In this document: piece by piece, positions 1 through 8,088 of the stretch
Layout: each line of letters starts with the position of its first letter
Numbering within the stretch: position 1 is the first letter of the stretch
Notes under the pieces: generated by a model
The model's input: the letters and a program-made list of their open reading frames with translations, nothing else
The model's database searches: none
Told to the model about the DNA's origin: nothing
Assembly (NCBI RefSeq): GCF_000336815.1
Contig: NZ_AOLG01000009.1
Coordinates: 123,001 to 187,000, forward strand
Direction of reading: 5' to 3'
Source of the DNA: Haloferax prahovense DSM 18310
GTDB taxonomy: Archaea > Halobacteriota > Halobacteria > Halobacteriales > Haloferacaceae
DNA length: 64,000 nt
Program-made: the position numbers and the translations under genes

Positions 1-62
1 CAGCCTGGCAGAGCAGCCGACTGTAGATCGGCTTGTCCCCCGTTCAAATCGGGGAGAGCGGA
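1..62 (+). tRNA. tRNA-Tyr (GTA), 3' part
   Basis: The window opens inside a tRNA. The anticodon stem pairs 16-20 with 28-32 around a loop (21-27) whose anticodon GTA lies at 23-25, which is tyrosine. The T arm pairs 38-42 (CCCCG) with 50-54 (CGGGG) around the loop TTCAAAT. The 3' acceptor strand AGAGCGG is at 55-61 and the discriminator A is at 62. The 5' acceptor strand and start of the D arm lie before the window. No CCA is encoded, as is common in archaea. Confidence 0.93.
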
Positions 63-68
63 CTGAAC

Positions 69-180
69 TTCAACACCCGCGAGCGCAGCGAGCGGTGTTG
101 AATGTGACGGACTTCTCGACCCGATTTGAGCAGCGAGCAACGCAACGTGTTGCGAGTGAGTTCATATCGGAGAGAGCGGT
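69..180. repeat. tRNA-Tyr T-arm copies and hairpins downstream of the tRNA
   Basis: This tract repeats parts of the tRNA 3' end. Bases 161-180 match 43-62 at 17 of 20 positions, and 120-129 is an exact inverted copy of 44-53 (TCAAATCGGG). Between them is a long hairpin with arms TTCAACACC (69-77) and GGTGTTGAA (94-102), and a smaller one with arms CGCAA (141-145) and TTGCG (150-154). tRNA 3' ends are classic attachment sites, so these may be scars of past integrations; the large hairpin might also act in termination. No integrase is visible. Confidence 0.5.
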
Positions 181-273
181 CAGATTCTGCCCTCGTCCGA
201 ACCTTCACGAACAATCGGCGTATATCTCGCCGCGACCCCGTCATTTACTGCCGTCTGTCCGAAATCGGACGCC

Positions 274-1257
274 ATGGATTCTCGACCGCTCGGTACGACT
301 GGATTCGACGTCTCTGAGGTCGCACTGGGTACGTGGCAACTCGGCGGTAGCTGGGGCCCGGTGACCGACGAAGAGGCGTACGACGCCATCGAAGCCGCGC
401 TGGACGCGGGCATCAACTTCCTCGACACCGCCGACGTGTACGGCGACGGCGACAGCGAACGTCGAATCGGCGACGTACTCGCCGACCGCGATGACGACGT
501 CACCGTCGCCACCAAGGCGGGGCGACGACTCGACCCCCACGAGGCGGACGGCTACAACCGCGAGAACCTCGAACGGTTCGTGGACCGAAGCCGGGACAAC
601 CTCCGCGTGGACTCGCTGGACCTCGTCCAACTCCACTGCCCGCCGCGAGACGTGTACTACCAGCCGGAGGTGTTCGACGCGCTCTCGGACCTCCGCGACG
701 CCGGGAAGATAGACCACTACGGCGTGAGCGTCGAGAAGGTCGAAGACGCCCTCAAGGCCATCGAGTACGACGGTGTGGAGACGGTACAGATAATCTTCAA
801 TCCGCTCCGACAGCGACCCGCCGAGCTGTTCTTCCGGGAGGCGAAGCGCCGGAACGTCGGCGTCATCGTCCGCGTCCCGCTCGCGTCGGGCCTACTCACG
901 GGCGCGCTCTCCGAAGACGCCGAGTTCGGCGAGGACGACCACCGGAACTACAACCGAAACGGCGAGGCGTTCGACGTGGGCGAGACGTTCGCCGGAATCC
1001 CGTTCGAAGACGGCCTCGCCGCCGCGGACTCGATACAGGAGGTCGTTCCCGAGGGCGTCTCGCTCGCGCAGTTCACGCTCCGTTGGATTCTCTCGTTCGA
1101 CGCCGTGAGCACCATCATCCCCGGGTCGAAGACGCCGGCGCACATCCGCGACAACGTCGCCGCGGCGTCGCTCCCGCCGCTGTCGGCAGCCCAGTTCGAA
1201 CGTGTCGAAGAAGCGTACGACTCGTACGCGCGCGAGCACGTTCACCATCGCTGGTGA
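274..1257 (+). CDS. aldo/keto reductase
   Basis: This is a 327-residue NAD(P)H-dependent oxidoreductase of the AKR TIM-barrel family, acting on carbonyl or sugar-type substrates in the cytosol. The catalytic tetrad is visible as Asp51 and Tyr56 in FLDTADVYG, Lys81 in VATKAG and His121 in LVQLHCP. The C-terminal stretch with TIIPGSKTP (about 285-293) is the usual cofactor-binding signature of this subgroup. The ATG at 274 starts directly with the first barrel strand, and the length is normal. It appears monocistronic, and the substrate cannot be told from sequence. Confidence 0.9.
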   Translation: MDSRPLGTTGFDVSEVALGTWQLGGSWGPVTDEEAYDAIEAALDAGINFLDTADVYGDGDSERRIGDVLADRDDDVTVATKAGRRLDPHEADGYNRENLERFVDRSRDNLRVDSLDLVQLHCPPRDVYYQPEVFDALSDLRDAGKIDHYGVSVEKVEDALKAIEYDGVETVQIIFNPLRQRPAELFFREAKRRNVGVIVRVPLASGLLTGALSEDAEFGEDDHRNYNRNGEAFDVGETFAGIPFEDGLAAADSIQEVVPEGVSLAQFTLRWILSFDAVSTIIPGSKTPAHIRDNVAAASLPPLSAAQFERVEEAYDSYAREHVHHRW

Positions 1258-1500
1258 GGTGCTCCCCAGTAGCGGCTATCGGTGCGTGACAGCCGATTAG
1301 CTCTCGAAGACGTCCTCGTAGTCGTTGCGGATGAAGTACCGGGCTCAATTTCCGTCGGTCCGGTCGTCCCGGTCTCCAGCGTCTCGGAGAGAGCGACGTC
1401 GTCGCCGGCGGTGTCGTTGGACTCCTCACCCGGCGATATCGTTCGTCTGCATCTGCAGTTCGGCAGCGGCGGGCGTCTCTGACGCCCTCCCGCAGAAGAT

Positions 1501-1507
1501 ACTTATC
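1501..1507 (+). promoter_or_regulatory. TATA box for the gene at 1531
   Basis: The sequence ACTTATC is centred about 27 bases before the GTG at 1531. This is the spacing of a haloarchaeal leaderless promoter, and it supports that GTG as the start. Confidence 0.5.
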
Positions 1508-1530
1508 CGCCAACACGTTCGGTCCCAGTA

Positions 1531-2244
1531 GTGCCCTCCCGCAAGATGCTCCTCCTCGCAGTCGCTGTTGGAGTCGCGCTCATCGGCGGGTCCGTTGCGC
1601 TCGACGCGACGACCCCCGACAGGACGTACACCTACGAGGTGAGAGAGCTGTCTGCCTCCGCCGAGGGCGCCGCAGCGGTGGTCGTAGACGACACCACGGT
1701 CGACCCGTCGGGGCCGTCGGCGGCGTTCATCGCCAGCGACGGTCCCGGTGACCGACCGGAACGGGCGGCGCTCCGCGAGGCGGCAAACGGGTCTCGGACG
1801 AAAGCAGCGCTCCCCGGGTCGCTCGTCGACCACCGGTATGCCGTCGTCGGGACTAGCGGCACCATCTCAGACGTGAGTGAGGTCTACCGCCTCCACGAAT
1901 ACGAGGAAGGCGGGACAGTACGAGTTACCGCCGAGCGAGTCACATTACACGCGTTCTACGACGAACTCGCGGGTTCCGCCGCCACCCCTCGACTACGTGA
2001 ACTCGTTCGAACGGGGGAACTCACCACACACGAACGCCTGACCACCGTTCTCGTCGCGCACGACGGGCGGTACTTCCACGTGACCCAACCACCGCTGTCA
2101 ACCCGATACGCGGGTATGAGCACTGACCTCCACGACGCGGGGTACTTGCTCGGGAGTGGTATCGTGCTCCTCGCTGGGGGGTGGTACGTCCTCGAACGGT
2201 GGGGGCGACGCATCCGTGGGGACGGTCCCGAGGGTCGTCGCTGA
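1531..2244 (+). CDS. membrane-anchored protein with two terminal TM segments
   Basis: A 237-residue protein of no family that I recognise. An N-terminal hydrophobic segment (residues 5-24, MLLLAVAVGVALIGGSVAL) acts as signal or anchor. A hydrophilic domain of about 180 residues follows and is probably exported. A second hydrophobic segment (about 205-222) precedes a short basic tail (RWGRRIRG). The topology is that of a small surface domain held at both ends. The GTG start is supported by a TATA box 27 bases upstream. It is followed by, but does not overlap, the cobalamin operon. Confidence 0.72.
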   Translation: MPSRKMLLLAVAVGVALIGGSVALDATTPDRTYTYEVRELSASAEGAAAVVVDDTTVDPSGPSAAFIASDGPGDRPERAALREAANGSRTKAALPGSLVDHRYAVVGTSGTISDVSEVYRLHEYEEGGTVRVTAERVTLHAFYDELAGSAATPRLRELVRTGELTTHERLTTVLVAHDGRYFHVTQPPLSTRYAGMSTDLHDAGYLLGSGIVLLAGGWYVLERWGRRIRGDGPEGRR

Positions 2245-2327
2245 CGGCCAGCGAGAAACTCGATTGGTCTCCGCAGCTGAACCCCCGCTTCGCTATATTC
2301 AAGTACAGTTTCGCCAATGAAATTCTA

Positions 2328-2963
2328 GTGGCAGTCACGTTCGACCTCTTCGGTACGCTCGTCGACGCCGAGTACCCGTCAGACCCCGGCGCGGCGGTCG
2401 CAGACGCGCTCCGCGAGTACGGCGTCGCCGTCCCCGACGACTGGGATGACGCCTACCGCGAGGTCCACATCGACGCGCCCGAGGGCGCGGAGGTCCCGCT
2501 TCCGGCCCACGTCGCCGCGGCGCTTCGCTCTCGGGGCGTCGCCTCGCCGGATAACGCCGCTCGGCGGGCGGTCATCACGGCGTTCGACCCCGAGGTGACC
2601 ACCCGTCCCGGCGCGGTCGAGGCGGTCGCGGCTGCCCGCGAGGCCGGCGCGGTCGGCCTCCTCTCGAACTGTTCGGTTCCCGAACTCGTCGCGCGGACGC
2701 TCATCCGCTCGGACCTCGACCGGCGCGGCTTCGACGACATCACGACGAGCGTCGCCTGCGGCTGGCGGAAACCTCACCCGCAAGCGTTCGAGGCGGCCGC
2801 TCGCGGCCTCGGCGTCGAGGCGACCGAGGTAGTCCACGTCGGCGACGATCCGGACTCCGACGGCGGCGTCGAGGGCGTCGGCGGCCGGTTCGTGAACCTC
2901 CGGGAGACGACGCTCGAATCGGTCGCGGCGAGGCTACGCACCGGGGAGGACCCGTGCCCGTGA
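2328..2963 (+). CDS. HAD-superfamily hydrolase heading the cobalamin operon
   Basis: A 211-residue haloacid-dehalogenase-like phosphatase. Motif I is FDLFGTLVD (nucleophile Asp), motif II is LLSNCS, motif III is the lysine in WRKPHP, and motif IV is HVGDDPDSD. The open frame extends upstream, but the GTG at 2328 puts motif I at the N terminus as in the family. The gene overlaps cbiB by 10 bases and lies first in the cobalamin operon. It could therefore dephosphorylate a pathway intermediate such as adenosylcobalamin 5'-phosphate or alpha-ribazole phosphate. That role is inferred from position only. Confidence 0.82.
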   Translation: MAVTFDLFGTLVDAEYPSDPGAAVADALREYGVAVPDDWDDAYREVHIDAPEGAEVPLPAHVAAALRSRGVASPDNAARRAVITAFDPEVTTRPGAVEAVAAAREAGAVGLLSNCSVPELVARTLIRSDLDRRGFDDITTSVACGWRKPHPQAFEAAARGLGVEATEVVHVGDDPDSDGGVEGVGGRFVNLRETTLESVAARLRTGEDPCP

Positions 2964-3862
2964 CCGCCGCGGCCGCCGTCGTCGCCGCCGCGGCGCTGGA
3001 CCGAGGGTTCGCCGAACCGCCGGCGCGCATCCACCCTGTCGCGCTGTTCGGACGACTCGTCTCCCCCGTCGACCGCGAGTGGGCCCGTCCGACGCTCGTC
3101 GGCGCGGTCGCGGCCGTCGCGCTCCCGGCTCTCGCCGCGGGCGTCGCCGCGGGCTCGACGTGGGGTGCGACGCTCGTCTCGCCGTGGCTCGGCGCGGCCG
3201 TCGCCGCGCTCGCGCTGTTTTCGACCACGAGCCTTCGCATGTTGCTCGACGCGGCGGAGACGGTCGTCTCGGCCACGGCGGACGAGTCCGACCTCGACGC
3301 CGCCCGGGACGAACTCCGGGCGCTGGCCGGGCGCGACCCGTCGTCGCTCTCGGCGGCCGACATCCGGAGCGCCGCCGTCGAGAGCGCCGCGGAGAACCTC
3401 GCCGACGGGCTCGTCGCCCCGTTGCTCGCGTTTACGCTCCTCGCGCCCGCGTCGCTCCCGCTCGCGGTCGGCGCGGCCGCGTGGGTGAAAGGCGTCAACA
3501 CGCTCGACTCGATGCTCGGCTACCGACACAAGCCGGTCGGTCGCGTTCCGGCCCGCCTCGACGACGCGGTGATGTGGCTCCCGGCGCGCGTCTCGGCCGT
3601 CTTACTGGCCGTCGTCGCCGGCGCGCCGGCCACGGTGGCCCGGGTCGGCGAGCTGGCGCGCCGCCCGTCGTCGCCCAACTCGGGGTGGCCGATGGCGACC
3701 CTCGCGGTCCTGCTGGAAACGCGACTCGAAAAGCCCGGCCACTACCTGCTCGACGGGGGTCCCGAGGCACCCGACGCGGCGACGGCCGCGCGGGGCGTCC
3801 GACTCGTCTCGCGGGCGGGCCTCGCCGCGTTCGCCGTCGCGGGGGTGGTCGCGTGGTTCTGA
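2954..3862 (+). CDS. cbiB: adenosylcobinamide-phosphate synthase CbiB
   Basis: CbiB is an integral membrane enzyme that joins adenosylcobyric acid to an aminopropanol (phosphate) arm, giving adenosylcobinamide (phosphate). The 302-residue product shows family signatures: RIHPVALFGR near the N terminus, then ESAAENLADGLVAPLL and WVKGVNTLDSMLGYRH. Hydrophobic stretches run throughout. The GTG start lies inside the end of the HAD gene, and the end overlaps the start of cobS, so the genes are probably translationally coupled. Confidence 0.92.
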   Translation: MPVTAAAAVVAAAALDRGFAEPPARIHPVALFGRLVSPVDREWARPTLVGAVAAVALPALAAGVAAGSTWGATLVSPWLGAAVAALALFSTTSLRMLLDAAETVVSATADESDLDAARDELRALAGRDPSSLSAADIRSAAVESAAENLADGLVAPLLAFTLLAPASLPLAVGAAAWVKGVNTLDSMLGYRHKPVGRVPARLDDAVMWLPARVSAVLLAVVAGAPATVARVGELARRPSSPNSGWPMATLAVLLETRLEKPGHYLLDGGPEAPDAATAARGVRLVSRAGLAAFAVAGVVAWF

Positions 3863-4617
3863 CCGCGCTCCGCGGCGCGCTCGGCTTCCTCACCCGCCTC
3901 CCCGTCGGCGGCGACGAGTCGAACTGGGACGCCTTCAGGCGCGCGCCCGTGGCGTTTCCGCTCGTCGGCTACGTCGTCGGCGCGCTCGCCGCGCTCCCGC
4001 TGTTGCTCCCGCTGCCGATTCCGACCGCGGCCGCGCTGTACCTCGTGACGCTGTACCTCGTGACCGGCGTCACCCACGCCGACGGCCTCGCGGACCTCGG
4101 CGACGCCGCGGTCGTCCACGGCGACGCCGGCCGGCGGCTGTCGGTCCTGAAGGACTCTCAGACGGGGGTCGGCGGTCTGCTCGCGTTCGGCCTGACGCTC
4201 GTCGTCCTCGCGCTCGGCGCGTTCGGACTCGCAGGCGCGGGTGGTCGCGTCGGCCTCACGGCCGCCGTCGCAATCGCGCTCGCCGCCGAGGTCGGCGCGA
4301 AAGCCGGTATGGCGACGCTGGTCTGTCTCGGCGCGCCCGCCCACGAGGGGCTCGGATCGGCGCTCGTCGGCGAGAACAGTCCCTCGGGGCTGCTCGCCGT
4401 CGCCGTGGCCTGTCTCCCGGTCGTCGCGCTCGCGCCGGTCACGGGCGGTCCCGCGGTCGTCGCGGCGCTCTGCTGTGGACCGGTCGTCGCGCTCCTCGTC
4501 CGCTCGTGGGGTCGCGCCCGACTCGGCGGCGTCTCGGGCGACCTGCTCGGCGCGACGAACGAACTGGCCCGCGCCGCGGCCGTCCACGTGGGGGTGGTGG
4601 TATGGACGCTCTCGTGA
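3853..4617 (+). CDS. cobS: adenosylcobinamide-GDP ribazoletransferase (cobalamin synthase) CobS
   Basis: CobS is the membrane enzyme that transfers alpha-ribazole (phosphate) onto adenosylcobinamide-GDP in the last assembly step. The 254-residue product begins with LTALRGALGFLTRLPVG, typical of the family. It carries the acidic motif THADGLADLGDA with the DAVVHGDAGRRL stretch following, and LKDSQTGVGG. About six hydrophobic segments follow. The GTG at 3853 overlaps the end of cbiB by 10 bases, and the gene ends across the start of cobY. Confidence 0.93.
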   Translation: MVLTALRGALGFLTRLPVGGDESNWDAFRRAPVAFPLVGYVVGALAALPLLLPLPIPTAAALYLVTLYLVTGVTHADGLADLGDAAVVHGDAGRRLSVLKDSQTGVGGLLAFGLTLVVLALGAFGLAGAGGRVGLTAAVAIALAAEVGAKAGMATLVCLGAPAHEGLGSALVGENSPSGLLAVAVACLPVVALAPVTGGPAVVAALCCGPVVALLVRSWGRARLGGVSGDLLGATNELARAAAVHVGVVVWTLS

Positions 4618-5246
4618 TGTGCGGCGGCCGCGGCACCCGCCTCGACGCGCCGGTCGAAAAGCCGCTCGTGGAAATCTGCGGGCGGCCCATGCTCGACCGA
4701 GTCGCCGCGGCGCTCCGCGATTCGAGCGTCGAGACCGTCCGCGCGGTCACCTCGCCGCACACGCCGAACACCCGCGACCGCGCCGCCGACCTCGGTCTCG
4801 ACCCCATCGAGGCCCCCGGCGACGGCTACGTCTCCGACCTCGGATTCGCGCTGGCCCGCGTCTCTCGACCAGCCGTCACCGTCGTCTCCGACCTGCCGCT
4901 CGTAGCTCCCGAACACGTCGACGCCGTCGTCGCGGCCGCCGATGGCGGGGCCGCCACCGCGTGCGTCCCCGTCGAACTGAAGCGAGAACTCGGCGCCAGC
5001 GTCGACGACGCGCTCGTCTTCGACTACGAGGGGACCGCCGTCTGCCCGACCGGACTGGGCGTCGTCGGCCCCGCGGACGCAGCTGCCGAGACCGACGCCG
5101 AGACGAACGCCGGCACCGGCGCCGACACCAACACCGACGCAGACACAGACACCGATTCGACCATGTACCTCTCCACAGACACCAAACTCGCACTCAACGT
5201 GAACCGCCCGACAGACATCGCGCTCGCGGAGGACCGATGCGAGTAG
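4602..5246 (+). CDS. cobY: adenosylcobinamide-phosphate guanylyltransferase CobY
   Basis: CobY is the archaeal GTP:adenosylcobinamide-phosphate guanylyltransferase that replaces bacterial CobU. The 214-residue product starts with the nucleotidyltransferase loop MCGGRGTRLD, followed by EKPLVEICGRPML, and has the metal-binding segment VVSDLPLV. Near the C terminus is a run of alternating Thr/Asp/Ala (about residues 161-185), probably a linker expanded by repeat slippage. The ATG overlaps cobS by 16 bases, and the end overlaps the cobT start. Confidence 0.88.
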   Translation: MDALVMCGGRGTRLDAPVEKPLVEICGRPMLDRVAAALRDSSVETVRAVTSPHTPNTRDRAADLGLDPIEAPGDGYVSDLGFALARVSRPAVTVVSDLPLVAPEHVDAVVAAADGGAATACVPVELKRELGASVDDALVFDYEGTAVCPTGLGVVGPADAAAETDAETNAGTGADTNTDADTDTDSTMYLSTDTKLALNVNRPTDIALAEDRCE

Positions 5247-6256
5247 TCCTCGTCGCCGGCACGACCGAGACGGCGAAGATTCCCGGTATCAGCGCCGCCG
5301 GCGCGGACCCCTCGCTCGTCGGCCACACGCCGAGCGCCGACGCCGAAATCATCGAGTACGGCGAGCCCGTCCGCTCGCCGGTGACGCCGATCAGCCCGAC
5401 CGGCTGTCCGACGCCCGCGGCCGTCACCCGCGCCGTCAAGCAACTCACCGGATTCGACGTGCTCACCGTGGACGCCGGTCTCGCCAAGCCGAGCGCCGCA
5501 CCGACCATCGACGTGGGGGCGCGACCCGGCCGCGACATCCGTGAGAGCGAACCGGTCCCGACCGCGCCCGGCGCGTTCGAGGCGGCCCGGCGGATGGGCC
5601 TCGCGCTCCCCGAAGACGAACTCGTCATCGGCGAGACCGTCCCCGGCGGGACGACCACCGCGCTCGCGGTGTTCCGCGCGCTCGGCGAGGAGTTCCCCGT
5701 CTCGTCGTCGCTCCCGGACAACCCGACGAGCCTGAAGGAAGAGGTCGTCGACGAGGCGTTCGAAGCCAGCGACGTCGAACCCGGCTTCGCGGCCCACAAG
5801 CCCCGGCGCGCCGCCCGCTACCTCGGCGACCCGGTGCTTCCGGTCGTTGCCGGACTCACCGTCGGCGCGCTCGAAAACGGTATCGACGTGACGCTCGGCG
5901 GCGGGACGCAACTGCTCGCGGCCGCCGCGCTCGCCCGCCACGCCGGCGCGAACGGCGACCTGACCCTCGCCACCACTTCGTACCTCGCCGACGACGTGCC
6001 CGAGTTGGCCGCCGCCGCCGAGGCGCTCGACCTCGAGTTGACCGTCACCGACCCCGGCTTCGAGACGCACCCGCTGGACCGCTACGCCGCGGGCGAGGCC
6101 AAGGAGGGCGCGGGGATGGGCGGCGCGCTCATGCTCGCCGACCGGATGGGCGTCCTCGACGACGTGGAGTCGGCCACGCTCGACGTGCTCTCGACGTTGG
6201 ACCCCGAGGCCGTCGAGACCACGGCGGCCGACGCCGATACCGACGATGGACCCTGA
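5237..6256 (+). CDS. cobT: archaeal CobT-type nicotinate-nucleotide:base phosphoribosyltransferase
   Basis: A 339-residue protein of the archaeal CobT family, expected to activate the lower-ligand base by transferring phosphoribose from nicotinate mononucleotide. Visible features are VLVAGTTETAKIPGIS at the N terminus, ISPTGCPTPAAVT, GETVPGGTTTAL, VGALENGIDVTLGGGTQLLAAAAL, and GAGMGGALMLADRMG near the C terminus. The ATG at 5237 overlaps the end of cobY by 10 bases, and the end overlaps cobD by 11. The base that is used cannot be read from sequence. Confidence 0.85.
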   Translation: MRVVLVAGTTETAKIPGISAAGADPSLVGHTPSADAEIIEYGEPVRSPVTPISPTGCPTPAAVTRAVKQLTGFDVLTVDAGLAKPSAAPTIDVGARPGRDIRESEPVPTAPGAFEAARRMGLALPEDELVIGETVPGGTTTALAVFRALGEEFPVSSSLPDNPTSLKEEVVDEAFEASDVEPGFAAHKPRRAARYLGDPVLPVVAGLTVGALENGIDVTLGGGTQLLAAAALARHAGANGDLTLATTSYLADDVPELAAAAEALDLELTVTDPGFETHPLDRYAAGEAKEGAGMGGALMLADRMGVLDDVESATLDVLSTLDPEAVETTAADADTDDGP

Positions 6257-7268
6257 GTCCGTCCGGGCGGGGAGCCGCGTCCCCCACGGCGGGACCACCG
6301 ACCCGACCGTCCTCGACTTCAGCGCGAACACCAACCCCGAGCGGCCCGCGGGCGTCGAGGCGGTGTACCGCGAGGCGTTCGACGCTTCGACCCGCTACCC
6401 CGACGACGACTACGGCGACTTCCGGGCGGCCGCCGGCGACTACGTCGGCTGTGTCCCCGACGCGGTCGTGCCGACCGCGGGCGGCCTCGAAGCCCTGCGG
6501 CTCGCGTTCGAGGTGACGCTGTCGCCCGGCGACACCGCGCTCGTCCCCCAACCGAGTTTCGGGGAGTACGACCGCGAGATTCGCCTGCAGGGCGCGGAGC
6601 CGGTTCCCGTCGCCCACGACGAACTCCTCGACGCCGACCCCGCGGGCCACGCGGTCGCGGTCGTCTGCACGCCGAACAACCCGACGGGCGAACTCGCGCC
6701 CGCCGCCGACCTCCGGGCGTTCGCGGCGCGCTGCCGCGAGGCCGACACGGTCCTCGTCGTCGACGAGGCGTTCCTCGATTTCACCGACGAGCCGAGCCTC
6801 GCGGGAGAACCCGGCGTCGTCGTCGCCCGGTCGCTGACGAAGATGTTCGGCCTGCCGGGCATCCGCGCCGGGTTCGCCGTCGCCACCGACGACCTCAGCG
6901 ACCGACTCGCCGTGGCCCGACGAGCGTGGTCGCTCTCGACGCCCGCGGCCGCCGTCGGCACGCACTGCATGGACGACGCAGAGTTCGTCTCGCGCACGCG
7001 AGAGCGCGTCGCGGACGAGCGCGAACGACTCCGCGAGACGCTGTCCGAGGCCTTCGACGTGTACCCGTCGGACGCGCCGTTTCTCCTCTTCGACGTCGGC
7101 GACCGCGACGTCGACGCGATGGTCGAGACCGCCCGCGACCGCGGCGTCGCCGTCCGGGACGCGACGACGTTTCCGACGCTCGACTCGCACGTCCGCGTCG
7201 CGGTGAAACGCCCCGACGAGAACGACGAACTGCTCCGGGCGCTCGCCGCCGTCGCCGACGATGTTTGA
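6246..7268 (+). CDS. cobD: CobD: L-threonine-phosphate decarboxylase / HisC-like aminotransferase
   Basis: A 340-residue fold-type I PLP enzyme of the CobD/HisC group, which makes the aminopropanol phosphate linker of cobalamin. Active-site residues are in place: Asn and Pro in TPNNPTG (142-148), Asp173 in VVDEAFLDF, the PLP-binding Lys199 in SLTKMFGLPGIRAGF, and the substrate-carboxylate Arg in HVRVAVKRPDEND. It sits between cobT (11-base overlap) and cbiZ (8-base overlap). Compare the paralogue at 8089, which lacks the lysine. Confidence 0.88.
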   Translation: MDPESVRAGSRVPHGGTTDPTVLDFSANTNPERPAGVEAVYREAFDASTRYPDDDYGDFRAAAGDYVGCVPDAVVPTAGGLEALRLAFEVTLSPGDTALVPQPSFGEYDREIRLQGAEPVPVAHDELLDADPAGHAVAVVCTPNNPTGELAPAADLRAFAARCREADTVLVVDEAFLDFTDEPSLAGEPGVVVARSLTKMFGLPGIRAGFAVATDDLSDRLAVARRAWSLSTPAAAVGTHCMDDAEFVSRTRERVADERERLRETLSEAFDVYPSDAPFLLFDVGDRDVDAMVETARDRGVAVRDATTFPTLDSHVRVAVKRPDENDELLRALAAVADDV

Positions 7269-7989
7269 GGCGACGCGCCGCGACGGCGTCTGTCGGCTGA
7301 GCCGTCCGGACACGCGCTGGCTCTCGACGGGCTACGCCGGCGGCGAGTCGCGGGCCGACGCCGCGTTCAACGTCACCGTCCCCGAGGGCTGGCCCGAGAC
7401 GGACCTCGACGCGTACGTCGAACGTCGACTCTCGTCTGCCGGCTTCGACGAGCGCGGCCCGACGCTCCTGACGGGCGTGGGGCAGGAACACGCCCGACGC
7501 GCCCGGTTCGGCCCGGTCGGGGTCGTCGCCACTGCGGGCGTGTCGAACCCGGCGGAACTCCCGATAGACGGCGACCCGAGCGAATGGGACGACGAGTCCG
7601 ACACGGCTGACGTGACGGCCGGCGGCGACGGCGGTGACCCGACAGGCACGGTCAACGTCTTCGTCGGGACGACGCGGTCGCTGGAGCCGGGTGCGCTCGC
7701 GAACCTCGTCGCCGTGGCCGCCGAGGCGAAGGCGGCGACGCTCCTCGACCGCTGCGGCGCGCCGGGGACGACGACCGACGCCGTGGTCGCCGCGTGCGAC
7801 CCCACGGGCGACCCGGTGACGTTCTCGGGGAGCGCGACCGAGGTCGGCAACGCCGCGCGGGTCTGCGTCCGCGACGCGGTGCTCGCGAGCCTCGACTCGC
7901 GGTACGACGACGACCCGATTCCCCGGGGCGTCGACGAGGCGAGTTACGGCGTCGTCGCCGACGACCGCGCGACCGTCTCTCCGATTTGA
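7261..7989 (+). CDS. cbiZ: adenosylcobinamide amidohydrolase CbiZ
   Basis: CbiZ cleaves the aminopropanol side chain of adenosylcobinamide to release adenosylcobyric acid, letting archaea salvage cobinamides through CbiB. The 242-residue protein shows family blocks: RWLSTGYAGG, LLTGVGQEHAR, VATAGVSNPA, NVFVGTTRSLEPGAL, AKAATLLDRCGAPGTTTDAVV, and PVTFSGSATEVGNAA. An acidic Asp/Gly-rich insert (about 103-124) is unremarkable for a halophile. It is the last gene of the tightly overlapping cobalamin run. Confidence 0.92.
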   Translation: MFEATRRDGVCRLSRPDTRWLSTGYAGGESRADAAFNVTVPEGWPETDLDAYVERRLSSAGFDERGPTLLTGVGQEHARRARFGPVGVVATAGVSNPAELPIDGDPSEWDDESDTADVTAGGDGGDPTGTVNVFVGTTRSLEPGALANLVAVAAEAKAATLLDRCGAPGTTTDAVVAACDPTGDPVTFSGSATEVGNAARVCVRDAVLASLDSRYDDDPIPRGVDEASYGVVADDRATVSPI

Positions 7990-8060
7990 GAACCACCGAA
8001 AAAACGGCTCGTGGGGTGTGGAATCCACGGTGGTAGCTAAATGGTTCCCGTAGAAGCCTT

Positions 8061-8068
8061 GATTATAG
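8061..8068 (+). promoter_or_regulatory. TATA-like element for the CobD paralogue
   Basis: GATTATAG lies 21-28 bases before the ATG at 8089, suggesting a leaderless transcript separate from the cobalamin operon. The roughly 100-base gap after cbiZ also suggests a new transcription unit. Confidence 0.45.
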
Positions 8069-8088
8069 TCGGTGGCTAGCACGTTGGT

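Noticed and set aside
1297-1344. Minus-strand fragment reading ARYFIRNDYEDVFES before a stop
   Set aside because: It looks like a protein C terminus, but only about 15 codons precede an in-frame stop and I cannot match it to a family; too short to call a pseudogene.
3079-3852. Long upstream extension of the cobS frame
   Set aside because: It lies inside cbiB in another frame and reads as Arg/Gly-rich noise. CobS similarity begins at the GTG at 3853.
6129-7313. 394-codon open frame on the minus strand across cobT-cobD
   Set aside because: It is a mirror frame of GC-rich genes with clear family motifs on the plus strand. Its translation is Arg/Gly/Val low-complexity with no domain.
7990-8088. 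Possible cobalamin riboswitch after cbiZ
   Set aside because: No B12-box or conserved riboswitch core is visible. The gap is short and contains only a TATA-like element.
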